A model generated the notes under the pieces. That model made no database searches. It saw only the letters and a list, made by a program, of their open reading frames with translations, and was not told where the DNA came from. DNA of 12,500 nucleotides, from assembly GCA_037447655.1 (NCBI GenBank), contig JBBHKE010001122.1:1-12500 (forward strand), in the 5' to 3' direction. This DNA is from Zygnema cylindricum. Lineage: Eukaryota > Streptophyta > Zygnematophyceae > Zygnematales > Zygnemataceae. Shown one piece after another: positions 1 to 7,734 of this stretch; the stretch's first letter is position 1, and each line of letters begins with the position of its first letter. The position numbers and the translations under genes were made by a program.

Positions 1-164
1 GACTCCCCTGAGTCGATAGCAAAAAGAATCTCTGAATTTGCTCCCCTGAGCAGTAAGTTATGGAGGGTCAAAGTTGACCTTTTGTACAGAAGCTCTCTGG
101 GAGAGAGGGTCCTATCTTCTAATTTTTCTAAGTCCTATCTCTCTCACAGACTCTATCTACTGAT

Positions 165-195
165 GTACGGAACCAATCAGATTACTGTTCCGTAC
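165..195. repeat. short perfect hairpin, GTACGGAAC arms
   Basis: GTACGGAAC at 165-173 is followed 13 bases later by its exact reverse complement GTTCCGTAC at 187-195, giving a 9-bp stem. Further GTAC and TACGG words follow at about 200-240. No function can be assigned; it could be the end of a decayed inverted-repeat element. Confidence 0.6.
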
Positions 196-316
196 GCAAA
201 AGTACAGCTGCCGGTGTACTTTATGTACGGACATTGTACGACATGGCCTAAATGTCCACACGTGGAATATCCGGATTCGCTCCTTTAATCCTCGGAGATG
301 CCGCGCTCCAATGTTA

Positions 317-346
317 CATCGCCACGTGTCATCTGATGTGGCGATG
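317..346. repeat. short hairpin with CACGTG-like core
   Basis: CATCGCCAC at 317-325 pairs exactly with GTGGCGATG at 338-346 across a 12-base loop. The left arm runs into CCACGTGTC, which contains the plant G-box core CACGTG. Function unknown. Confidence 0.55.
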
Positions 347-437
347 CCCACAATCCGCCGAATTCTCCTTCCGCGATCTCGGCGCTAAGTCCGGCCGTCC
401 GATTAAACTTGCATTTGATCGTAGCCGTAATAAATAC

Positions 438-499
438 ATGCGCGGTATTTGTTTCGCTTACCAAATCAATGCGCGGTATTGATTTCTTATCCGTACCGC
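438..499. repeat. degenerate 31-bp tandem repeat, two units
   Basis: The 12-mer ATGCGCGGTATT occurs at 438-449 and again at 469-480, exactly 31 bases apart. The following bases are also similar (TTTCGCTTACC against TTTCTTATCC), so this reads as two diverged copies of a 31-bp unit, most likely a local duplication. Confidence 0.6.
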
Positions 500-623
500 A
501 ATTTGTACTTTTACACTACCATATCTATGTATCGCGTTAACAGTTATAGTTAAAAAATTTATCGTACGTGTACATATTTAAATCATTATCGTACTATATG
601 CTATGTAACACTACTTCTAGACT

Positions 624-696
624 TAACGGCTAAGGCTACCGGCTATGTACTCTCTGACGGCCGGCAGGTACCAGGATCAAATCCTGTCGCCGGCAC
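624..696 (+). repeat. tRNA-like / pol III B-box segment, possible SINE head
   Basis: GGATCAAATCC at 674-684 fits the tRNA B-box/T-loop consensus (GWTCRANNC) and sits in a small T-arm-like hairpin (CAGGA...TCCTG, 673-686). That hairpin is flanked by GCCGGC on both sides (660-665 and 689-694), which can pair. About 40 bases upstream, GGCTAAGGCTACCGG (about 628-642) loosely resembles an A box. A full cloverleaf could not be drawn and no anticodon arm is convincing, so this is not called a functional tRNA gene. It could be a tRNA pseudogene or the head of a tRNA-derived SINE. Confidence 0.3.
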
Positions 697-772
697 ATAT
701 CTTTTAGTAATTAATCCCTAGACTAATATAAATTTCCCGTAAACCTGAGAATAGCCTAGGTAGCCATGGCTC

Positions 773-832
773 TAGCTTCCTCTCCAATTTCTCAGTGACA
801 GCGAAAAGTTTGAGAGTTGGAGAGAGAAGTTA
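773..832. repeat. imperfect inverted repeat, ~20-bp arms
   Basis: CTTCCTCTCCAATTTCTC (about 775-793) is followed by GAGAGTTGGAGAGAGAAG (about 813-830), which is nearly its reverse complement. The result is a long imperfect stem with a loop of about 19 bases. It lies about 75 bases beyond the break-point of the integrase reading and may belong to whatever replaced the 3' end of the retrotransposon. Confidence 0.5.
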
Positions 833-911
833 GAGGTAGACTGCCTCCGCTTCTTTATTTCTATGCAGACCTAGAAAATACTTAAAACCATTAATTTCTA
901 CACATGGCGAT

Positions 912-1865
912 CTAAGGTACCCTTCTATCCCACTCTCCTAGATCCTCTTCCACAACATATTTACGCAGTGACTGCTTCACTATTTGCACGCACTTTTCGG
1001 CCAAACCGTCGGCTTGGGGGTGGTCTCGGCTCGTCAACCGGTGGTCGATGAGGCACAATTCCAACAAGTTGGAGAATTCTCGCGCAAATTCGGAGCCATG
1101 GTCGGTTAGAACTTCGGCTGGGGCCCCAAATTGGGAATGTACTCTTTGCAAGAATGCGTCCGCAATCGCCTTGGACTCCTTCCTAGTTAAGACCACCAAA
1201 TCCATCCACTTGGAAAAATGCTCTATCATTACCAATACAAAGCGGTTCCCTCGTCTGCTAGTGGGGAGAGGACCCAGCAGATCCATAGACCACCGATAAA
1301 ACATTCCCTTGATGGGAAGGGAATGAAGCTGAGCACCTCTCTTTTTGTCGAAAGCTGCTTTGACTCGGTCACAAGAGGAACACGTCTGCACAATCCGGTT
1401 GACTTCGGTCCGCAACCCGTGCCAGTAGTACGATCCTGCGACCAAGGAGGTGGTCTGTTTCTGCCCAAAATGGCCACATTGCTGGTGAAGGTTAAAAATA
1501 AGAGTCCCCTTGTCGGCAGGGGTAGAACCACTTTCCTCGTCCCATCTGCCTTGTTCCGAATTAAGATGCCCCTTTCCCACTCGTATGCCGCCATTCGTGT
1601 TTGCACCCGAGATAAGTGCACTCTTGACAAATGCGGAAGAGGGAAACCTTGTTGGACAGATTGGAGTGCATCGGGATCGTTCCAAATATCTTTCCGTCCG
1701 ACCCCTATTGGCTCCAGCCCCTCCACTTCTGCATAGAAAGTTGACATTTCCCCCCCAGATTGAGGAAGCCAAATAAAGGCAGAGGACGCTCGAATGAGTC
1801 CCAAACTGATTTCAGGATCTTCATCATGGCGGGCCCCGGTGGAATCTCTAGTGGAAGGGTCAGGA
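912..1865 (-). pseudogene. Ty3/gypsy integrase, truncated and frameshifted
   Basis: Integrase joins retrotransposon cDNA to host DNA in the nucleus. The zinc-binding HHCC set is visible: H at 1,485-1,487, H at 1,470-1,472 (HQQCGHFG) and CSSC at about 1,371-1,382. The catalytic core has all three acidic residues: D in SMDLLGPLP (1,281-1,283), D in LTDHGSEF (1,101-1,103) and E in QADGLAEK (996-998), with 34 residues between the last two, close to the family D,D35E spacing. The N-terminal part reads in the RNase H frame down to about 1,510, then moves to another frame for the rest, so at least one frameshift is present. The reading ends at a TAG (912-914) after EWDRRVP, where relatives usually have Trp. 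Three more plausible residues follow, then similarity stops near 903. The C-terminal domain is missing. Confidence 0.9.
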
Positions 1866-1867
1866 TT

Positions 1868-2330
1868 TCTGCTAAGTCCGTCGGCATTCCCATCAATCTC
1901 TCTGGCCCGGTGGATTATGTCGAAGTCATATTCCTGTAGTATTAACACCCACCTGGCGAGCTTGCTAATGAGCTTGCTGTTCTCCATAATCCACTTGAGA
2001 GGTTGGTGATCCGTGATCAGAGTGAAATGGACTCCTTATAGGTATGGTCTGAAGTGTTCGATGGCCTATACCGCCGCTAGTAATTCCTCGTGATAGCTGC
2101 TATAATTCCCCTCCGCTCGGTTATTACTCCAACTGGCGTAAGCTACCACATATTCGGCACCAGCATCATCCAGTTGGGCTAAAATAGCTCCCAATCCAAA
2201 CCGGCTCCAATCAGTGTAAAGGAGGAAGGGTCTTTGGTGATCACGCATTCGGAGCACTGGGTGTTGCTTCAGGGAATCCTTGAGGAACTGGAAGGCAATC
2301 TGTTGTTCCTCTGTCCATTGCCACTCCTGG
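1868..2330 (-). pseudogene. Ty3/gypsy RNase H domain, two stops
   Basis: RNase H degrades the RNA strand of the RNA:DNA hybrid during reverse transcription. The four expected acidic positions are visible: D in LLYTDWS (2,210-2,212), E in SSYHEELLAAV, D in LITDHQPLKW and D in GNADGLSR (1,880-1,882). The sequence follows directly on the RT thumb/connection region (FLGLANYYRSFIPEF, then a WTEEQQ segment) in the same frame. Two in-frame stops break it: TAG at 2,066-2,068, where relatives have Trp in the AVxWAIEHF stretch, and TAA at 2,036-2,038 after HFRPYL, where relatives commonly have Tyr. On the far side the frame runs without a break into the integrase linker. Confidence 0.9.
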
Positions 2331-3351
2331 TCTTTCCGCAGCAACTGGTTCAGAGGCTGAGCGTGGCTGGTAAATTCAGGGATGAAACTCCGATAATAGT
2401 TAGCCAGGCCTAAAAATGTGCGGAGTGCTGAGACGTCCTGAGGAGGGGGTAGGGCATCAAGGGCTGCAACTTTGACCATATGAGGACCCACTGTCCAGGG
2501 TGTAACTTCGTGTCCCAGGTAAATAATTTTCTGGACCCCAAAAATTCCCTTACCTGTAGACATTTCAAGCCTGTTGCTTTGAGAGCTCGGAGTACAATCT
2601 GTATGTGCTCCAAGTGTTCCTCAAATGTCTTCGAGAAGATAATAACATCGTCGATATAGCACCGTGCACATTCAATCCCCCGGAGTGCCTCGTCCATGGC
2701 ACGTTGGAATTTGGCTGGCGCATTCTTCAGCCCGAATGGCATGTAGAGCCATTCATAAAACCTGGACCCTACCCAAAAAGCTGTCCTTTCCAGGTGCTTT
2801 GGTTCCATCCCGATCTGGTGGAACCCATTTTTCATGTCTAGTGTGGAGTAGATGGTGGCCCGGGCCAGCGAGTCTAAAATCTCTTCCGGGGTAGGCATTG
2901 GGTATCGGTCAGGTACAGTTGCCGTGTTAAGCATCCGGTAATCTCTACACATCCGAAAGTCTACCGTTTTCTCAGATGAGTCCTTCTTGGGTGGGAGAAC
3001 GGTTGGAGACGCAAACTCATGGAGTCCGGTACTTTCCTGCACCAATCTTGGTTCTACCTGAGTTTGTACCTTTGCCGTGATGAACTCATTATCCTTAAAA
3101 CTAAAAGGGTAATGCTTCTGCCAAACAGTAGACGTCTCGTGTATTAAATCGATTTGAAAAAGGGTTCATTTGTAGATGCCTACGTCGGTATCTGACCAGG
3201 AGAACACTTCTTTGTTCTTCTCCAACAGGTCCGAGAGCTGGGCCTTTTGCTGAGGGTCCAACTGCTCCCCTAAGGTCGAATCCATCTTTCCGCGTTTCAC
3301 CGCTGCCCAGGCCTCCGAGGGTCTACCCCAAGGGGAGATATCGAATTCCAT
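2331..3351 (-). pseudogene. Ty3/gypsy reverse transcriptase, stop and frameshift
   Basis: This is the RNA-dependent DNA polymerase of the element. Fingers and palm motifs are clear: SPTVLPPKKD, FRMCRDYRMLN, DRYPMPTPEEI, LDMKNGFHQI with the first catalytic Asp, WLYMPFGLKNAPAKFQ, and the CYIDDVIIFS active site (YIDD at 2,647-2,658). The thumb continues as YLGHEVTP and FLGLANYYRSFIPEF. The leading segment, with SWSDTDVGIYK ending near 3,169, is the usual N-terminal part just before RT. A TGA at 3,166-3,168 interrupts it, and the reading stays in the same frame on both sides. A frameshift near 2,545-2,565 separates palm from thumb, in the stretch that in relatives reads like KCxxGKCEFG. The domain is in the same frame as the upstream methyltransferase and protease. 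Confidence 0.92.
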
Positions 3352-3598
3352 CCCTACCTGCGTGTCTATCTCATCTCCTCCCGTTAGAATGTTGCTGCTA
3401 ACAACTTTCGCTAAGCTGTCCCTTTCCGGGCCTCCGCTCCCCCCTACTGAGGAATCCCTTAATTTCGGTAAAATGCTGGGACTTGAAAATTTTGATGATA
3501 AAAACTGTTTTCTTGCCTCCCCCCCCCCCTAAAGCTGCAAGTGGGCTTGCACCGCTAACAACTTTGGAGGTTGAAGGTAGTGATTCCTCGATTGCGGA
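3352..3598 (-). pseudogene. Pol linker between methyltransferase and RT, with a C11 run
   Basis: Translation stays open and in the RT frame upstream of the Met at 3,349-3,351, through a Ser/Gly-rich stretch (SSVGGSGGPERD region) to a run of 11 C on the plus strand (3,519-3,529). In that frame a TAG (3,529-3,531) stands just before the G-run. A shifted frame would read GASPLAAL into a glycine run, so the homopolymer may have slipped. No domain is recognised; it is probably a flexible linker between the methyltransferase C-terminus and RT. Confidence 0.65.
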
Positions 3599-4650
3599 GA
3601 CTGTAGGCTAGAGAAGGCCTGAGAATGTTTTATCACCCACGTTATTGCATTTAGATCCATGCTTTGTCAGAGTAGGCTGCACCGCTGGAGGTCTAAAATA
3701 CCTGGTGCCGCCGTGCTATCAGGTTGGAATCCCATGGCTTGTTCTCGTTTTTTCACCGTTGGCGTTGTCCAAACTCCACTTCCGTTGTCAAATATCATTC
3801 AGGCCGCTCCCTTTCGATACGCATGGCTATTGGGGAAGGAAACCAATGTTGGCATTGCAAGCCGTGGTGCTCCTGGTTGGTTGCAGTGGAAGAACGGCGG
3901 ACGATCAGCCTTAGTTATTGGAGTGGCCATTCGTCCTCCCCCTAAAATTTGTTGCAGGGTAATCTGGGGATCTGTTTGGTTGTTCTGTAAGAGCTGGTTC
4001 AGGACTGACAGAGGTATCAAATTGGTCCAGTATGCCCAAACTCTGTGAGCCCTGGATCCCAGTTGCGCCGCATCGAAAACAAGTGGAGCTCTTAGAATCT
4101 GCTTGACATTATTCCAGCTATTTGCGACTTGTTTTCTCTTATCATCTCCCGGGTGGACATTCTCCAAAACGTACCCCACTGGTTGGTCTTGGGACTGCTG
4201 CAGCCAGGAAAGTAATTTGATCATCTGGAAGAAGGTTCAACTTCTGCTGTCCTGATGTCCCTCGCCTTTCTCGGCTAGAGAGTATCCTTGACATGGCCAT
4301 CCTGCAATCACCAAATCCACTCGCTCCAGCATAGCGAGATGTGGCTTCATGATATTGTCTATATTTTGCGGAACACTTCGGTGAGATCTGCAGATGGCGG
4401 ATAACGAAAGTTGTTGGGAATACAATTGGTGGAGTTGTTGTAGTCGGTATTCACTGACGGCCCGAGCATCTGGTGAAATTTCCACGGCCACATATGACTC
4501 CACTTTATGCCCAGCTTTCAAGACAGCTTCGAGGTCCGAGCTAATTGCAGAAAATAGGGATAATATCCGGAGTCCAGAATTCGCGATAGATAATGACACC
4601 ACTTGTCGATTAAATTTTTGATTTTCGGGCGAAACTTCCGAAGATTCCAA
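3599..4650 (-). pseudogene. cytosine-C5 DNA methyltransferase domain inside the pol polyprotein
   Basis: C5 methyltransferases move a methyl group from SAM to cytosine in DNA. Motifs occur in the classical order: degenerate motif I LFSAIS (about 4,540-4,557; both glycines of the family F-x-G-x-G loop are replaced), acidic YVAVEISPDAR (motif II), DLVIAGWPCQGYS with the catalytic Cys (4,291-4,293, motif IV), GYVLENVHPGD (motif VI, ENV), AQLGSRAHRVWAYWTNL (motif VIII), KKREQAMGFQPD (motif IX-like) and a late MDLNAITW (motif X-like). The order is not permuted, so it is unlike plant DRM enzymes. The target-recognition stretch between VIII and IX is short. In-frame TGA stops lie at 4,237-4,239, 3,799-3,801 and 3,667-3,669. 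Protease, this domain and RT share one frame, so it is captured cargo of the element and not a host gene. It might have served to methylate element DNA, but in this copy it is dead. Confidence 0.9.
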
Positions 4651-4776
4651 CCGAGGTTATTTTTCCTTCACAAAAACTGTTGTAAAGGCTTGGTCCACTT
4701 CCCGCCAAATTTTTGTTATTTGTAATAATCTGTTCTGGTATCCCTCTTCCCACCGCTTCGAAATAGGGAATTGCTA
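4651..4776 (-). pseudogene. Pol linker between protease and methyltransferase
   Basis: The frame continues from the protease into the methyltransferase through about 40 codons rich in charged residues (KRWEEGYQNRL and IWREVDQAFTTVF segments). It is broken by TAG at 4,774-4,776 and TAA at 4,657-4,659. No domain is recognised. The constant frame supports a single original polyprotein. Confidence 0.7.
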
Positions 4777-5388
4777 TATTATGTCTGCGATATCGGTGGC
4801 GCTGGCGAGCAGTTCCGTGGGTGTGTGGGTGGTACAGACGGGATAACATTTTGCGACGGGAGCATTATCTTTCCCCCTATTCCATAGATCCAAGGGAACC
4901 ACCACCTTGACTCCTTCTGGATCCTCAAGATCCCGAACAGTAAACAGCTCCTTCCACACACTTAATCCCATATTCACCCTTGTCCAAGTGGCCATTCCCA
5001 ATAAAATCTCAAACTGCTTACCTTCCACCACCCATAAAGGAAGCTGAATTTGGACCTTTTGACGTGCGTCGCCAGCGAACTCTATTAACATAGCTTTGAT
5101 TATTCGGTGTACCGGTTGGCTCCCACTGCTAACACTACTTAGGCAGATGTCACTGGGGAAGATTTCCGGTCGGAGTGCTTCAGGCATTTGCTGCAGAGCC
5201 GATGTGGTGATTAGATTTGGGAGTGCTCCTGTATCGACAACTGCGTCTTGATACCCGCCGTATCCGTTGAGTTTGAAATTCCCTGTCGGGTTGAGAATTA
5301 ACGCAACAGATAACGTTTTGTAGTCCATATCCATCATAGGGGTCTTTGGGTCTGCTGACCAAAAAACAGATTTGGCGTGATCGGCTCG
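4777..5388 (-). pseudogene. retropepsin-like aspartic protease
   Basis: The protease cuts the Gag-Pol polyprotein into its parts and works as a dimer. The active-site motif is AVVDTGALPNLIT with DTGA at 5,224-5,235. A hydrophobic stretch with ILLGMATW about 75 residues later is the usual second conserved segment (family I/V-L-G-x). In between, VQIQLPLWVVEG fits the beta-strand-rich body of the fold. The open part runs 5,337 to 4,777 (about 187 residues with flanking linker), and the preceding residues up to the TAG at 5,389-5,391 are in the same frame. It follows the Gag linker and precedes the methyltransferase. Of all the domains it has the fewest lesions, with no internal stop. Confidence 0.85.
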
Positions 5389-6260
5389 CTATTTCTCCCC
5401 TCCTGAATGGATTTCCTCTCCGAGGGCTAGGATGAGAACTTCTTCCGGCAAGTTATGAGAAGAGGCCAGTGTTTTCACGTGAGTGAGAGCGTAGGGCATT
5501 AGATGCCTTACTAACATCACTGCTGGTTTGGAGGAAGGAGGTTGATTTTTTGGCGACGAAAAGAAGGAATCTGATGGTTCCACCTGTTGATTTTCCTTCT
5601 CCCCCTTCCCTGCTTCCTCACTTTCTTGGTTGGATTCTAGCGCTGGCGGCGTTTCTGGCGTATTATCCTCCGAGCGTTCTGCCAAATATTTTTCGAACCA
5701 GTCTTGGCTGTCACGCGTCTCTTCCTCCTTTGCTAGTTCCTCCATCTTCTTTGTTTTAGTTGTCCTGTAATTTTCGAATCCAGGAGGCAGTTTCTTTGCG
5801 GCTGGTGGAGGTGGGTTTGTAGATTTTATTCCGAGACCTATGTTGTCGTTCAGGATGACGACCCTGGGGGTGAAGAACATACGTCCAGTAGCGTTCCTGT
5901 TGTGGTCTCGTGGAGCGAGCTTTTGCCGGTCCTTTCGTTGCGCCAAGGTGGAGTTGTGGAGCTTCCTATGAGTGTCCCCGACACCGACATTCCAGGCTCC
6001 AGAAAAGAAGGTCTGTGCGTGATGGGCTTTAGGAGGTTCCATGTCCCACCCCATCACCTCGTCATCGTCTTCGCCCGCTGCGGTTTCCTGTTCAAGCTCC
6101 GCTAGCTTCTGTAGTAATTCCTGTTTTCTCCGGTGGAATTTCTGGGCGGCCGTCAGAGCGGGAGTCTTGGAGGGCGATCTTAATTGCAGCGCTGCCAATT
6201 CTGTAGCCATGGCTGCCATTTGTTGGCTCTGCTGTTGGATGATAATTCCGGGGTTAATCG
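5389..6260 (-). pseudogene. charged Gag-Pol linker region, unrecognised
   Basis: An open stretch of 276 codons (6,219 to 5,389) sits between the second zinc knuckle and the protease. It starts with a Gln/Ala-rich, probably helical segment (QMAAMATELAALQLRS, then a KFHRRKQELLQKLAELEQE coiled-coil-like heptad run), followed by acidic and Pro-rich low-complexity sequence. Near the end come ordered-looking pieces (LMPYALTHVKTLASS, PEEVLILALGEE). The Met at 6,217-6,219 is unlikely to be a true start, because readable sequence (NPGIIIQQQSQQ) continues upstream in frame until a frameshift near 6,260 joins it to Gag. It ends at TAG 5,389-5,391, which is in frame with the protease and probably a point mutation. 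I do not recognise a domain family. Confidence 0.75.
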
Positions 6261-7722
6261 GGCTTGACCGGTTGGCTGTTGTTTTGGGTTATCCGGGGTG
6301 CGGCGTCCCCAAGGGTAAAGAAGCTGCAACGGGAGAGGATTCACGAAAGTTTCACCTTCTCCGGTGAACAGTGCATATTGCATCATCTCTTTGGGAACTC
6401 CATTCTTTCGGAAGCACTGGCCTTCCTTGTGACCCATGAAACCTCAAGCCTCACAATTGGAGCCCTCGGTAGTATATTTGCCCCTCAATTCATTAGAGAT
6501 TTGCGCTTCATCAAATTTTGGAAGTTTTATCTGTCGCAATTGGGCTTGCGACATCTTTGCAGTGTCAGATCGTGGCGTCGGCCGGTAATTATCTTTGTTA
6601 ACCAGTGTTTTATCGTCTGACCCTCCTCCTTGCTTCCTTTCTTGCTGCCTCTTTGTCCTTTCAGCTCTCTCCTTCTCCCATTCCTTCTACTTAAGAGCAA
6701 ATTCCGGTTTGAGCTTCCGGGGGCATCGCTTCCATCCATGACCTGTTTGTTGATAGTTTAAACAGTTATAGAGGAAGACAAGATCATCGGCCCCCATGGC
6801 TGGTTCGGATCCGCTATCCGCCACCTGTTTCCCCTTAAACTTCCGCAAAGCTAGGAGTTCGGCCGACTCTTCATTTTCAGAAGGCATTTCTCCGACAAAT
6901 CCTGCAAAGTTACCTCGGGTTTTTCCGGTTACCGCCTTTTCCTGGGCCTCTCGGTGGACAAAGTGATCATAAAGCTTGATAGCGGACAAATAGATTTCTT
7001 TGGCCGTTGGATTGACGTCTTGGATGGCCTGTCACGCAATCCACTTATCGAGGGCTGCCTGCCCCGTCGGTCCGATTGAATTTCGGACGGCGATGAAATA
7101 TTTAGTTGCCATGGCCGAAAGATCTATGGTTGAGAGTTTGGTCTTTTGACAGAGACTGGACAATCTGTTAAAAAGAGTCTGGGGTGTTTCACTCTTTTGG
7201 CAACGGAATTCCGTGAATTCCTTGATAGCGGATTCATTCTTTGATAGCGGATTCATTCCTCTCGGTGTAAAGGAGTCTCAAGGCATTCAAAAGAGTGGTA
7301 CAGGGGGTTGGGTCTGCAACCATCCGAGTGGCTGCCCTGGCCTCCTGGATGGCCTGAAGCTGAGCGACATAGGCTCGTCCTTGTGCCTGCAATTTCATGT
7401 CTTCTGTGAAGAGGGCGGTGACAGGAGCGGCTGCAGCGGCAGCCAAGTCTGCTTTCGCCCGCAAGACTGCCTCATCCAGGATAGGGTCTGAAATTTTGAT
7501 GTTGGGAGCCATCAAAAGAGGTTATCGCTCCTTATAATCAGCCAGAGCGCCACCAGCAAGATAATTTACCATCATGGGGAAAAGCGTGGTTTCGAAGTCA
7601 TCCGGAATGGCTGCGCCCCTATATTTGTTGATTTCGGATTGGGTGAAAGATTTCCACAGCAATTCAAAATCCGAGAAAGCGATTCTTGAACTATCTCCCG
7701 TAAAGATCCTTACGTCCCCCAT
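6261..7722 (-). pseudogene. Gag: capsid region plus two CCHC zinc knuckles, multiply broken
   Basis: Gag packages the element RNA. The ATG at 7,720-7,722 (MGDVRIFTGDSS) has a TAG four codons upstream in frame, so it is either the true start or lies just after a mutated codon of a longer protein. A helical, Ala-rich capsid-like part follows, containing SESPQTLFNRL-type sequence (here KSETPQTLFNRL) and KLYDHFVHREAQEKA. Two CX2CX4HX4C knuckles are recognisable: 6,723-6,764 (CLNYQQTGHGWKRC, second Cys now Tyr) and 6,414-6,455 (second Cys codon now TGA, 6,444-6,446). Other stops: TAA 7,522-7,524, TGA 7,032-7,034, TAG 6,687-6,689. A 19-bp tandem duplication at 7,221-7,258 shifts the frame. Between the knuckles is a Lys/Glu/Arg/Gln-rich segment, probably RNA-binding. 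Confidence 0.85.
7221..7258. repeat. 19-bp tandem duplication that frameshifts gag
   Basis: The 19-bp unit at 7,221-7,239 is repeated at 7,240-7,258 with one mismatch (first base C against T); the shared core is TTGATAGCGGATTCATTC. On the minus strand NESAIKE is encoded twice, and because 19 is not a multiple of three the second copy is in a different frame. The upstream frame ends at a TGA inside the duplication (7,234-7,236) and the downstream frame carries on as FTEFRCQKSE. Confidence 0.9.
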
Positions 7723-7734
7723 TTCTTTTTCCTC

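Larger units (their letters stand above)
1..904. other. non-coding flank left of the truncated element
   Basis: I see no convincing gene here. Short open frames on both strands have no recognisable composition or motif. The stretch lies beyond the point where the integrase reading ends (about 905), where a complete Ty3 element would still have the integrase C-terminus, a polypurine tract and a 3' LTR. None of these is visible, and I found no copy of the candidate LTR sequence at 10,539 onward. The region holds small hairpins, a short tandem repeat and a tRNA-like segment, listed separately, and is rich in GTAC words, as is the far right end of the window. It may be another decayed repeat or ordinary intergenic DNA. 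Confidence 0.6.

Noticed and set aside
1218-1736. 172-codon plus-strand frame
   Set aside because: It lies exactly antisense to clear integrase coding sequence and has no recognisable motif; a shadow frame.
3599-4650. Methyltransferase as part of a bacterial restriction-modification system or a host DRM gene
   Set aside because: It is in frame with retroviral-type protease and RT, there is no restriction-enzyme partner, and its motif order is not permuted as in DRM.
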